Source: Sclerotinia nivalis (taxonomy: Eukaryota > Ascomycota > Leotiomycetes > Helotiales > Sclerotiniaceae). From it: a DNA stretch of 64,000 nt. The notes under the pieces were generated by a model. The model ran no database searches and was not told the origin of the DNA. It saw only the letters and a program-made list of their open reading frames with translations. Where the stretch lies: assembly GCA_029531795.1 (NCBI GenBank), contig JAPEIS010000001.1:6324001-6388000 (forward strand). Direction: 5' to 3'. Numbering within the stretch: the first letter of the stretch is position 1; every line of letters starts with the position of its first letter. The translations under genes were made by a program, and so were the position numbers. This document shows, in pieces, positions 1 to 12,139 of the stretch.

Positions 1-486
1 TCGGCCCCAGGAGTAGAAAATGAACCCATGTAGGTGGGACCAAGGCATTTGATAACGTCTTCTTCAACGCCGCCGGCAGTTGTGACGATTGCGGAAATGT
101 GGCGGTGTTGAGCGAGGTAGCGGAGAGTACCGCGGAGTCCACTGGAAATTAAATTGGAAGTATATCCAAGAAAAATGGTGGTACGATCTGAAGTTTCCGG
201 ATCACGCCATGCACGCTGGGAATGTTAGTTTCGTGTTGTTGATCATAGAGGGATTTCGTACCATGTCATTGATTATTCGAACAGCTTCACCAATGGAACT
301 TGCTTGAAATCCCATGTTGTTCATACCACTTAAAAGATCGTCAACGGTTATAGGACGACCAGCGAACTTGTTGAAGTCGAGTTCTTCGACTTTTTGTGCA
401 TCGACAGGCATTTCGTTTGAGGGGACTAGAACTGCATCCATGACGGAGGATGGAGGTGCTCCATTTTGATTGGATGTTGACGCCAT
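1..486 (-). CDS. DYS1: Deoxyhypusine synthase, 5' part (cut by window edge)
   Basis: Deoxyhypusine synthase uses NAD and spermidine to modify one lysine of eIF5A, the first step of hypusine formation; it acts in the cytosol. The ATG is at 486 (minus strand). Exon 1 (262-486) encodes 75 residues ending RIINDM. A 46-nt intron (216-261) has donor GTACGA, branch CTAAC and acceptor CAG. Exon 2 (1-215) continues [20 protein letters not shown], then [19 protein letters not shown] and [20 protein letters not shown]. The SNLISSG and [12 protein letters not shown] segments are characteristic of this family and belong to its NAD-binding region. The gene runs off the left edge, so the catalytic lysine region is not in the window. 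It is divergent from the SNT1-like gene. The identification is firm; the symbol follows the yeast name. Confidence 0.95.
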
Positions 487-2083
487 TTTACGTAGATTTT
501 TTTTTGGCTGGATATTCCGATACCAAAATGTAGAATATATCTGCAAGGTAGTAAAACTCTTTGCCGAATATAAGTGGTCGAAATTCCAAGATGGACACCA
601 CCCTGCACGTGATTGAACCACAAACTAATGGTAGCTAATACAGCAGTAATGAGAGGTGATCGTTGACTTGGGTAAAATGTGTGTGAGACACAAAGAAGCG
701 CCTGGTTTCCCCGTAAGTATTGGTGTGGGATAAGGGAAGTTGACTGGATTTACTCAAGTGAATGTCTGGGCTTCTCTCAGTATGCAAACAAAAAATATGC
801 TTTCGAAGTGGCGGATGTTTTCAAAAGTGTGAGCCGAGGTTAATTGAATGCCACCAAGCTTTATCCAGGAGAGTGAAGATTCTTGTAATTCTGTCTAGAA
901 AAATATGTACAGAATAATATATATCTTCATATATCTCTCTGCCTTTCGTAAACTTCAATCAAAAAGTTTTGATGCGAGGAATCAATTAAAATAAGCGATG
1001 TAGTGGGTCCATGTAGCATTTTACTTTTGAGGCTCTGCATGCACGTGTCAACTACTGCACGAAGGGGTCTGTGCGTGTTTGTCAAGCCACACCTTTAATG
1101 ATTAGGTAATGAAAGCTTTTCGATCTTGTGGCTTGCACATCAAAGCACTGACCCTCGGCCCCTCTTACCTGCTGAATTTATGGGGTACCTGGTAGTCCTT
1201 ACCGAAAACAGAATGGATCAAAGAAATAATACTATTTTTTCAAAATCTATTATTTATTCGAAGAATCTATATGGATAAATAAAAATCCTATATCTGAAAG
1301 GTTATAAATTCTATCTAATTTATTCAAACACAAAAGTCTTTATCTAAGATATTAATTACTATTATTAAAGATTAATAGATATTTGATCCAATCAGCTTTG
1401 CTATGTAGCTTTTCTGATCCAAAGTGAGCAGACTCAGCATTCGAGAAAATGAACGAGCAACCAATCACAAGGCCTGAAGACAACTTCATTGTCAAATCTA
1501 AATTAGGTTTCCGAAGTCCAAGATGCTATAATTGAATTGTCTAGTCTTTGATTGAAACATCGAAGAGTTGTCATATTTCGGTTTTGATCTTGGTGTTGTA
1601 TGGGTGCCTATAATTTAAGGTTTTAAAGATCAGCCCATGCATGAAGTTAACCTCATCGGGTCGCAGATGCACGTAGCCTCATTTGAACAAGGCCATTTCG
1701 AGAACTTCAGAACTTCAGAACTTCAATTCCTTGAATCAACAACTGCGACAACTCAAAGATTCTAAGCATTCAATTTTATGTGGTGCTCACCGTCTATACT
1801 TACGGCCCAAACTCAGCGTTAATAGTCACTCAAAATCAATACCTACCATTTATACTTCTCCTTTTGTTGACGTTGTTCTAATATCCATTTTGGTTGAAAT
1901 AGCGCTGGCCCGGCAGAGCGGTGCTAGCCATAAGGCCATATTAAATAGTCAATAGGATATAGACTAAGGGAAGACTCCAGATCACTAGGAATTGTCATAA
2001 ATCAGAGTCTTCCGCTCCTACATTCCTCATACAATGTTTGTCACTCTAACACTATCCATTAAACAATTGGCTCTAACATTCAG
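487..2083. other. Intergenic region between DHS and the SNT1-like gene
   Basis: This 1.6 kb stretch separates two divergent genes and must hold both promoters, the 5' UTR of the right-hand gene and probably its start exon. About 1210-1400 is very AT-rich. No convincing coding exon, tRNA or repeat was seen. CTAAC at 2073-2077, followed by AG at 2083 and 2090, looks like the 3' end of an intron leading into the SNT1-like reading frame. Confidence 0.6.
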
Positions 2084-5000
2084 TCTTTAGGACTCGACCG
2101 CATACACAATACGATTCAAATGATGGAAGACGTTCCCCTCGAGATCGTTCTCCTGTAGAGCGATCTCCAAGACGATATCTCGACAGTCGCGACTCGGATA
2201 CATACAGAGGTGCTGCGCGTGGGGGAGAAAGGCGACGATCACCATCAAATTCAAGAGCGAATACTGCTGCATTTAACCACAACCAAAATCGAGAACTTTT
2301 TTCAGATAGACATATACCTCCGCGAGATACAAACCGAGATACATCCTTACGTGATCCTCCTCGCGGGCCAAGGGCTGGCTCGAAAAGCTATATCGATCCC
2401 CCGAGCGGTCCTCGCGGCAATAGTTTTGGCGATGGGTATCGAGGCGATTTCGGATATCGAGGTGATTTTAGAGGTGGCAGAGGTCGTGGCCGTGGAAGAG
2501 GTGGCTGGCGGGATGAAAGCAGAGATCGCGACCGAGATCGGGATCGAGACCGTGGCCGAGAAGTCGAGCGAGAGAGGGACTATAGAGATATGCGAAGAGA
2601 TAATAGAGGACCCTTGGCTCCATTCCGCGATGATCGAAGCCGTGATCGAGAATGGGGCGGTCGGGACAGCTTCAAAGGAAGAAGGCCTTCTTCACCTATC
2701 GGAAGAGGAAGATCTCCTAATTACAATAGTAGAGATAATCGTGATGCGCCTTCAAGCCTGGATCTGGATCGTGCTAGAAGAGGTTCGCGAGACGGTCCAA
2801 TGTCTGTTACCTCGCCTTCCTCTGAGTCAGCTCAACCGTTTGTGCATGGCTATGGTAGGGCTAGGGGAAGTGGAGTAGGACGTGGACGCGGTAGACCTTA
2901 CTACGATGAACCCTACCATCGACCTCAAGTCCGTAGTAGGTCTCCAGAACCAAACTTTCCTCGCAGATCTCAACCTTCAGCCAGTGAGTTCTATGACCTT
3001 GACCATGTTCCTTTTTTTTCTATCACCGCGTGGCCTTGGTTCCTGTCCATGTACAAGGCACATGCGTGCCTTTTAATATGGCGCTGACTTTACGTAGCAC
3101 CTCCTCCCCAAGTGCCTGCATTCGGATCAACTGGAGCATCAGCCTCGGTCAGTCAAAGTCCTGTCCCAGGGGTATCAGTCCCGACCGCGCCCCGTTTTCA
3201 TGCCGGCCGTGGTGCTCCAAGTAATCACTACATTTCTGCAAAGTCTACTATGCCACAATCTATTGAAAATCCGCCGTCAGACGCCAGATCGGAAACACAG
3301 GTTGTTGCAACACCCGAACATAACTTTGATGATGCAGCACGAGTGAATGAACAACGTCGCCAGCGAAAACCCCTTTTTGGTAGACGCCCACCCAAGATTC
3401 CGATTACTGATGACTATTCCGATTCTGATTTAGATCCCTTCAATGATGATGACCCAGAGGACGAAATCAATTTTGAGAGTGAATTGGCGGAGGTTCGACG
3501 TAGTATGAACGATGCTCGCAACAGGCCCGACCTACCTCCACTTGACCAGTTCTTTATTGTTAATCCATTCAAAGATCTACCTCTAGTCCCAGATGCACGA
3601 GACGGTTCCGGCGAGTTCAAAGAGTGCATTCCTCCAGAAAGCTCAACTGATAAGCCTGATATAACGATGGAGGGCGCATTAGAGTCCGAGCCTGAGCCTG
3701 AACATCACTCCGCATCTCAGCAAGAGCTCGTCGCAGTACCGGACTCGACACTCGATATGAATCCCGCTGAACATAAATTTCTTTATAGTGAAAATCCTGC
3801 TCCTTCAGTGTTACCGCCTCGGACACCATTCACCCTAGCGACAACTATCAACGCCGGGGAATCTGAGGGATCTCAACACCCCATGCACCAGCTTCAAGCG
3901 ACTGATTCTGAGAAGCTAGCTGTGCTCTCCGGGGATCTCCCAGCACAATCCGCGGCACCAGTCAAAGATTCCAATGTCTTCAATGATGCTATTGCAAAGG
4001 ATTCCATCACCAATGAAACTCCATCTGCGCCAGCGATTCCTCGTTCCACATCACCGCCGCCTGCAAGAAGTCAATCGCTTTTGGAAAGTGATTCTCGAAT
4101 TCCGACCAAGATAGCGGAAAATGGTGGCCATGTTCCACCTCTTCACATAACTACAGAAGAGGATGAAGTATCTGCCAAGGACCAGTCCACTGACGAAAGT
4201 AGTACCAAAGCTGGTGCTTCCGAAGGAGCTCCTCCAAAAGGTGAAGCATCCAAGGATTTCGAAACCCCTGCTATTCAACCTGCCACCATCAAGCCTGCAG
4301 ACATCCAGCCTTCTACAACTAAGTCATCACTATTTCCAACCACTGGACTTGAAACTAGCGATTCTCAAAACGTCACTCAAGATACTACTAGCTTGGAACC
4401 TCAACCTCTTGGCGTGGAGATTTCAGATTTGGAGACACCACCTCAGTCACTGGAAGACCATTCGAAGCATATTTTGGAACCTCATGTAGATGGGACGATC
4501 GTGGGGACTCATGCAGATATACCACTACCCGTGTCAGACGAAGCATCTAAGTTTGATACTGAGAAGTTTAAGACATCGGAACCCAAACCCCTGCATAATC
4601 ATCCACCATCTATCGACCCTATCGATACCGAGATTTTGCCAGACGCTCAAGCACTTGAAGATGATTCTTTGATTAGTCCAAAAACCACGGGTCCCGTCCC
4701 AAGATTGGTGCCTGAAGATACAAATGGCGATCATCAGATGGAAGGTGTAGTCCCAGAGGCATATGAAAAGGATGGATCTATCAATTTGGAAATTGGTAAT
4801 GATAACGCTGCCCATTCCGAAGGGGGGATCTACCACAGTCGAGGAGAACCAGCCGGACCTTATGATTATGTACGACAACAGATACCGTCACCAGTACCAC
4901 AAGCACCAGAACTTACTATGGAAGTTCCCGAAGAAAGTGACGATGACGAAGATGAAGCTGAACAGGCCGGATTCGAACTTCTCCGTCAAAAACTTGTTCA

Positions 5001-7034
5001 ACAAGAAGCTGCTCTTGAAGAGGATCGCCAGTTTAAACTTCTTGAATCTGTTAAGCACCCTAGGGATACGAAGACACCTCCTCCAGAAACTTTACCTATA
5101 TTTAATTATAATAAATGGGACGAGGATCCCGAGTTTTTGAACTCCCTCGAAGTTGATGCAGATGCTGAATCTTCTCTTACGAGACTTATCGAGGAAGAAA
5201 TGGCGCAGAGATGGAGGGAACAACAAGAAGAGGGCAAGTCGTGGTCGGAGAGTTATATCAAGTACCGTAGATTTACTGATATGGATATGGATCCGATCGC
5301 TGTGCGCAGTAGAGAAGTATTTACTAAAGCCCAGAAAGGAGAGGCTGAGGAATTGGCCGAAAGAGGCAAATCGGCAACTGGTTTAGAGCCCAAAGCAGAG
5401 GGCCAGCGGCGCACTGGCAGTAGATTTGCGACGGATCATGACATCGAACGTGTGCTTCGCGAATCTGAGCGTGAAGCTAAAGAATCGAAAGAGCAGCAAG
5501 AACAAGATGCCAGGGAACAGACGGCAAATTCCAAGGAAGCGACTATCCCGGACATGTGTTGGGATGAAGAATATAAAGAAACTATGTTTGTGGATACTAC
5601 GCACAGGATTCCCTTTGAACGATCGTTTCGTATGCTCGAGTTTGGAGAGTCCATAGATAATTTTACGGAGGAAGAGGCTCAGATTTTCCAAGAAAAGTAT
5701 CACAATTTCGCCAAGCAATTTTCTATTATTGCACAATCCCTTCCGCATCGCGATTACCAGGCCTGCATTCAGCACTATTATATTGTCAAAACAACAGATG
5801 AGTGGAAGGCAGTTTTCAAGTCGAAGAAGAACCAAGTTAAAACCGGCAGAAGGAAAGGAGCGAAAAAATCTAGCGCCCTCATTACCAACATTGAGAACGG
5901 AGGTGGTAATGAAACCGAGGCTACGCCAGATGTGGAGAATGGAAATGAACGACGTCGACCTAGGAGAGCTGCTGCTCCAACTTGGAATTTTGAAGCGCCG
6001 CCGCCTACCACGGACAATGAAGGTGCTAGCCCGGCACCAACCCCGGCGAAGAAAGTCGCTACTCCGAAAGGAGACACAAATGGCGAATCAGCTCCAACCA
6101 AGAGAAAAGCCAAAACTCCTCGGGAAAAGGCTCCAAAGCAGCCCAAGGCCGGTCAACTGTTAGCAGCTGCCCCTTCTCCTGCGAGTCGTAACGGTGAATC
6201 ACCAAATCCTCCTTCATCAACTGTTGCACCCGAGCCTACACCGATCAGGCCTCCTGTTGCCACCACTCGTTACGCTCCATACGATACTCTTATTCCTCAT
6301 CAAATGCCAACATTTTCACCTCAATTTATGCCACCTGAGAGACCTGCACCAGCTAATCTAGAGGTGCCAGTTGCACCCGAACGCATTGGCTCTGCCCCTC
6401 CAGCAGGTGGCGAGTCTCAGCCTGATCGTCGCTCTGCTGTTCAACAACAAACTTCTAGCTACTGGAGTGTCCCAGAAGTGGGTGACTTTCCTGGACTCCT
6501 ACGACATTTCGGCACAAATTGGGCTGCAATTGCAAAACATATGGGAACAAAAACGCATACCATGGTATATAAAAAAACTTTTTCCGATTGGCTTGAGATC
6601 ACGAAAGGCCAAACTGGCCGTAAGCGTCAGGCTAACATTGCTGAACAGGTCAAGAACTACTATCAGCGCTCGGTCGATTCTGGGAGCAAAAAAGAATGGG
6701 AGCAGATCACTCGAGAGGCTGATTCGAAACGTGACAGAGGCGAATCTACTGGGCCAGCGCCCGCCCCTTCTGCCCCAACAAAGCGACGATATGATCCCAC
6801 GCCTGCACCACTATCGAGATCAGCATCTGCTATGGATCTAGATGAATTATCTGCTAGTCAACCTATCATTCTCCCTCACACATCCCCTCCTCAATCCACA
6901 TTGAGTACCAGATTCCCAGCCTTGGCTCAAGCCGGACCGGTCCCTCAATCAATGAATCAAACGATCACTCCTAGTTCCTTGCCTTCCAAACGTTCACATC
7001 ATCAAGCTAACCAACAGAGCTTATCTCAAATATC

Positions 7035-7075
<41 letters not shown>

Positions 7076-9165
7076 CGGCATCAGCGCCACCACCAATAAC
7101 AACCACCTCTCAGTTACAATCACAACCACAACAAATGCAAAGCCAACAAATTAGACAATCGAGGGGTCCGTCCATGGGCTTCTTCACTACTGATAACCAA
7201 CGTTCCACACCACAGTCTACTCTTTCCCAGCATTCTCAAAATGCTTCGCCAATTTCAGATCCAGCGACTATTGCTTCTCAACGATCGGCTCGGGTCGCTG
7301 CTGAGGAAGCTTTTCTAGAGAGACAGAAGGCTCTCGAACAAGAGAGAATACGAATCTCGCAGGAACAACAACAAGCCACGGACCGACTTGCTCTACAAGA
7401 GCAGGCCCTTCGAGAACAGGCGATTCGAGAGCAGGCAATTCGAGACCAAGCCCTGTTGCGCGAGCAGGCTCTGTTGCGGGAGCAGGCCCTATTGCGAGAG
7501 CAGGCTTTGTTGCGAGAGCAGACCGCCCGAGAGCAGCAAGCTTACCAACGACGAGAGCAAATGAGAGAAATGGAAACTCTTACGGAACATCAACAACGAC
7601 AGCAGCAACAGCAACAGCAACAGCAGCGAAGGGAAAGAGAATCAAAGCAAGAACAACTCGAGCGAAACTTAAAGAGGAAACAGGAGCGTGATCACGAGCA
7701 ACGAGAACAACAAGATCGAAAAGAAAAGCGAGAACAACGAAATTTTCAATTGAAGCAAGAGGAGGTTGAGGTACGAAACTCACAGCAGTATGAATATCCC
7801 GCGCACTCTAGCCGTACAGGATCAATGGCACCTTCAAGACCTGAAGCTCCATATGCGGCAGTTTCCACAACGGATGTTCGAAGGCAAGCTCCACCCCCAG
7901 TCCCACACCAACAATATCCTGCGCGAAGCCAGGGCGTTCGAAGTTTGCTTAGTGATGGTATGGGTGTTCCTCAAAACATGATTCAATCTACATCTCCCGC
8001 TTTCGGCCGACCAGGCATTAGTACCCCACCTATCCAAGAGCAGTATTCAACACCACCGCCTCAACCAGCCGCTGTTACCGCCATCCGCCAACAAGATACA
8101 CCAAGGAAGACTTCCAATATCATGTCATTGTTGAACGATGAAACCAGTGAACCTAGCAGAGCTCCACCGCCCCCAGCACAAGTACAATCTAAGAGAGGTG
8201 GTGGTACCCCAGCAGTTCCTGTGCAAAGTTCTCGAACCACGCCACCTCCTCAACATCCATTGCAGACACCGCGTTATTCATCACATCCATCACAAAGTTT
8301 ACAACAGTCACAACAGATGCCTCAGCAGATGCAACAGAACCAGCAAATGCAACAGATTTCACATCAGATACCTTCTCAAACAAATCCACAGCACGGATAT
8401 CCACAATCATCTTCCCAATCCATGCATCAACATTCATCTTCAGTGGGTCGCAGTTACACACCAACCCCTTACGAAGGCAGGAGTCATGCGCCCCCGCCCG
8501 CTGTCCAGCATCACCCGATATATTCTCAACCCTCTCGCCAAGCAATTGCTTCGCAGTCTTCATCTATTCGTCGAGAGCCTCTAAACGAAATGAATGCTCC
8601 TAGTGGGTATGCACGAAGTCCAATTCCAAAACTCAATGAATCGCCCTATTCTGCGACTCCCCCTCCTGGGCAACAGATGACACGTCAGACAATGTCATCT
8701 CCTCATGACCTGGCTCAAGCGTCCGATCGTGATGTTTACAATCGCCAATCACAGTTCGCTGTGCCCCAGCAGCCAAATACGGCGGTAGACTTCCACACAG
8801 CCCCTCAAGTGGGGGCTGGTCATCGATCGATGGCCTTCGGACAAAGCGGTCACAGGACCCCACCGGCACGCAGTCAATGGATTCCAGCTCATCAAGTAGG
8901 TCATCATGTGCACACTTCACGACAAAACAGCTTCGAAGCCCGGAACTATAATACGGTTTCAGCTGCGTCAGTTCCGGCACAACAAAGTTATGCCCAGACA
9001 ACTTCCCATCACATGCAGTATCAGCAGCATCAACCCCAAGAGCGTTTTGATCATCACTATGAGCGAGAGCAGCGTGAGAGAGAGCAGCGTGAGCGAGAGA
9101 GGCAAGATAGGGATAGGGAACAATATTACCGAAGTCGGGAAGACCAACGGGATCCACGGCGGTAG
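2084..9165 (+). CDS. snt1: SNT1-like SANT-domain protein (Set3/NCoR-type HDAC complex), start exon unresolved
   Basis: This nuclear protein is probably a scaffold of a Set3C/NCoR-like histone deacetylase complex. The coding sequence runs open from about 2086 to 2983; a 114-nt intron (2984-3097, donor GTGAGT, branch CTGAC) joins it to 3098-9165, giving over 2,300 residues. The N-terminal part is rich in Arg, Gly and Ser (RGGRGRGRGRGGW; RD repeats). A first SANT domain is at about 5662-5805 (FTEEEAQIFQEKY, then HRDYQACIQHYYIVK) and a second at about 6460-6600 (YWSVPEVGDFPGLLRHFG, then NWAAIAKHMGTK). Two SANT domains in a long disordered protein is the Snt1/NCoR layout. The C-terminal third is low complexity: Q13 at 7036-7074, Q9 at 7600-7626, four ALLREQ units, and an Arg/Glu/Asp tail. 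The true ATG lies in an upstream exon I could not place. Another SANT co-repressor is the main alternative. Confidence 0.8.
7036..7074 (+). repeat. CAG/CAA tract encoding 13 glutamines
   Basis: Alternating CAG and CAA codons encode 13 consecutive Gln in the disordered C-terminal part of the SNT1-like protein. A second tract of nine Gln codons is at 7600-7626. The mixed codons make the DNA less prone to slippage than a pure CAG run. Confidence 0.9.
7450..7521 (+). repeat. Four 18-bp in-frame repeats encoding ALLREQ
   Basis: Four adjacent 18-bp units each encode ALLREQ within the coiled-coil-like part of the SNT1-like protein. The units differ from one another only at synonymous positions (gcc/gct, ctg/cta/ttg, cgc/cgg/cga). 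Related but less regular REQA units precede them from about 7390. Confidence 0.9.
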
Positions 9166-10668
9166 ACATGTCGACTTGTCGTGTTCTATGGAATACAAAT
9201 GGAAACTGTTGGTATATTTCTTTCAACTGATCCCTGTTGCATGACTCCTCAGGTTAATGACTGGAAGAGTTGTTTCTTTCCTAATGATCAAGAAGTTACG
9301 TGGGTTGGATGTGGAAAGCTCCAAGAGTATGACCAGTATGTAAATTCTGTATGAAATTAAAGATTAATAACTACTCTCATGCTGTCCTTATCGTTTTAAT
9401 AGTGATACTCCGTGTTCTTCGACTCCTCACCCTTCTCTCCACCTCTTTATTAAAGTTCTTCTTCTAATCGACACCTGTCTCGCCTCACCCCTCAAAAAGC
9501 AGCAGTCTAGGCGACCACTTCACCTCCCACAATGCCTCTTTATCGGATTTCATGGTTATTTCGACTATTCCGTGCCATTGGTCTTTCTTGAATCACGTAT
9601 ACCCCTTGATCTCTTTTCAATATCCTTATCGTTCAAGCGTTCACCCTACTACACCTTTTAAGATCCCTGAACACACCAACTTGTATAATACAAGCATGAA
9701 ACTAACTTTGTGTAGTTTACTTTTGTTTTTTTTTTCAATTGTACAATAAAGATGAAGATGAAGATGAAGATGAAGATGAAGATGAAGATGAAGATGAAGA
9801 TGAAGATGAAGATGAAGATGAAGATGAAGATGAAGATGAAGATGAAGATGAAGATGAAGATGAAGATGAAGATGAAGATGAAGATGAAGATGAAGATGAA
9901 GATGAAGATGAAGATGAAGATGAAGATTTACGAGCTAATGATTACCATCAGAATTTTCATACAAGCGTTTTTCAGCGACTATACTGGATTCCTTCCACGA
10001 CCAAGTCTACAATTCGATCACACACCTTGTTACTAACTTCGGGAACTGTATCTATCATTTCTGGTCTTATGGCTTGAAAGATCTCAGGCCCAATGCCGTT
10101 ACTGTTAATAAGGAAGTGTATGTGCTTGATGGGTGACGTATATTCGTATACGGGGTTTGGGACTGTAAGATAATGAAGATAAAATGAGAGGATGGGTGGG
10201 ATAAAAGGGCGGAGGGAAAAGAGAGAGCGGCAACAAAATAGGGAGGGAGGAAAGACGCAGGAAAAGCTTCGCATAATGTCCGTCTTATGAGTTTCGCTTA
10301 CAAAATCCAAGTGTCATGCTTGAAATGTGAGATGGTAGTAATATCAATATACTTTTCTTTCATGACTGTTAGAGTCTATAATAGGCTTGAATCAGGTGAC
10401 CGTATCTTATAAGCAGGAAGTGGATGAGCGTCTGGTGCACATCCTTAAAGTTCATAGAACTCTCAATAATGTTAAATTTAGTCGCCATCAGTGAAGAAAA
10501 CCTATTACCTGGTTCCGTGAAATAATTGAGACCATCCCCTTATGTCACACTTGTCTGCGCAAATCAATAAAGTAACCAGACCCATTTCCTGTTAAGATGC
10601 TTCCCCCAAGCTCACAATGTTGTGTCTCGAGAGGTATTTCACTAATCTTCTTCATCTCTCAAACAGAG
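9166..10668. other. Intergenic region with a hexanucleotide microsatellite
   Basis: The 3' flank of the SNT1-like gene. It holds the GATGAA microsatellite at 9751-9927 and otherwise no supportable gene. Open frames through the microsatellite (poly Asp-Glu or Met-Lys) are products of the repeat. A minus-strand open frame at 9972-10310 has no recognisable features. Confidence 0.6.
9751..9927 (+). repeat. (GATGAA)n microsatellite, about 29.5 units
   Basis: 177 bp of uninterrupted GATGAA units, apparently perfect, starting just after a T-rich stretch and ATAAA. It lies about 590 bp downstream of the SNT1-like stop codon and outside any supported gene. A tract this long and perfect is expected to vary in length between strains. 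Confidence 0.97.
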
Positions 10669-11179
10669 TTATAGCTTTAGCCTTAACTCTTTCCTTGACT
10701 GTGCTAGCCTCCATGTATTTGACAGTTGGACGCTGGATTCCTCTTCCCTATCAAAAATAGCCTTTTCCAAAGCAGAGAACGCTTGTCGGACACTTGCAAT
10801 TAGCTTTGGGCAAATAGATGTGTCTTCATCTTTCAATATTGTGTAGACAAAGTCTAATGCTGAAGGTGCGACTCCCTGAAGTTGGTTACCTGCTGCCAGC
10901 TTATAAGGTTGTGCTTTTTTGCTCATTGACCTCATAGAGCTATCAGAAAGAACACTACTTGCTTTGTTCTTCATGAAGATGAAACATATCATCCAATATC
11001 TCATCCATAAGCACAATAACATTACTTTTGAATTCTTCATTTAAGGCAGTATCTTCTTCTTCTTCTTCTTCTTCAGAATCACTGGAAAGGTCTATACCAT
11101 TTCCAATCTTTAATCTGAGCTCCCTATCATCAATTCCCTTATATTCACGAAAGGAGTCTCGATCTGTGTATCTGGGCAA
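10669..11179 (-). pseudogene. Small hypothetical gene, frameshifted or with an unresolved intron
   Basis: Two overlapping minus-strand frames read like parts of one protein. The upstream frame (10955-11179) has a run of acidic residues (DLSSDSEEEEEEEDTALNEE) followed by VLMDEILDDMFHLHEEQSK and a stop. The downstream frame, shifted by one base, continues from ASSVLSDSSMRS to ALDFVYTILKDED and KAIFDREEESSVQLS, ending at 10669. A 64-nt intron (donor GTAATG, end CAAAG) would restore the frame, but the sequence it would remove looks coding, so a one-base frameshift is as likely. No ATG is visible at the 5' end. I do not recognise the family. Confidence 0.35.
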
Positions 11180-12139
11180 CGTTCTTGTGAGGTTTGTTTG
11201 TTGGAAGTTGATAAGTTGTAGATTGAAAAGTAAGATAAACTTGTAGATAAATATTCATAATAGGGTGTCTAACTGATAAGAGCAACTTCGATATATATTT
11301 AAAGTTTAGACTTGGAAAGGAGAGTGAAGTAATCATCTAATTTCGGGTTATTTGCAGCTAATTTCAGAAAAGATCAGCAACCAGAAACTTTGGGATAATC
11401 AATATATATGATTTGGAAAGTGCAAAATAAAGCTACCTCTCTATATATTTTGATACTTTGTTTGTACAATCAATGAATTGTTCAATGTTTGCTATCTATT
11501 GGATCTTCAATAGATTATAGCAAGGGTAAAGGGAACTTCGGTATTTTTTTCTCAACAATCATAGCCACTTGTCCAACAATGATTTACATGGTAAATATGC
11601 TTTAGTGAAGATTTATACTTCACTTAGTTATCATGGAAGGGCTAATGATTACTATGAGGAATATATTAAATCATAGATAAGTTTAAAAGAGGTTTGACTC
11701 CATCAAATTTCTTTCTTCTTGTTTGAATTCATCTAAGTAGTTAAATAACCTACAAAGTATCAAACTTATTCTGAATGTTATTTTCAACCATAGCAAAGAT
11801 TATAGATCCTAAAAGCAAAAAGAACATAGAAGATAGGAAAACTGGCAGATGATGAAATAGTGGTAGAACCTATTTTGTAATCAATACAAGGATTCAATTT
11901 ATATATTCAGTATGACAAACTATCACTCACTTGATCATATATAATATATCACTTTCACTGCATAACAATGAATCCACCATAAATCAGTCCAACTATCAAA
12001 GTATATGCCTAGTCCGATGTAGCATGTTTCCTCGGGTAATTCCATTCTTTGAATCTTTGTTAATAATCTCAGAAAATACCAATAAAACCTCATACTCCAT
12101 CAATCTTCAAAGCCTACCAGCCAATGTCTACTATACAGC
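11180..12139. other. AT-rich intergenic region
   Basis: About 1 kb of AT-rich sequence with no coding exon I can support. Its right end must hold the promoter and 5' UTR of the first 2EXR-like gene. Confidence 0.6.

Noticed and set aside
8633..9226. 197-codon open frame on the minus strand
   Set aside because: Antisense shadow of the SNT1-like coding sequence, no recognisable features.
9739..10077. Open frame of about 60 Asp-Glu residues, and an overlapping Met-Lys frame
   Set aside because: Produced by the GATGAA microsatellite; no coding context beyond it.
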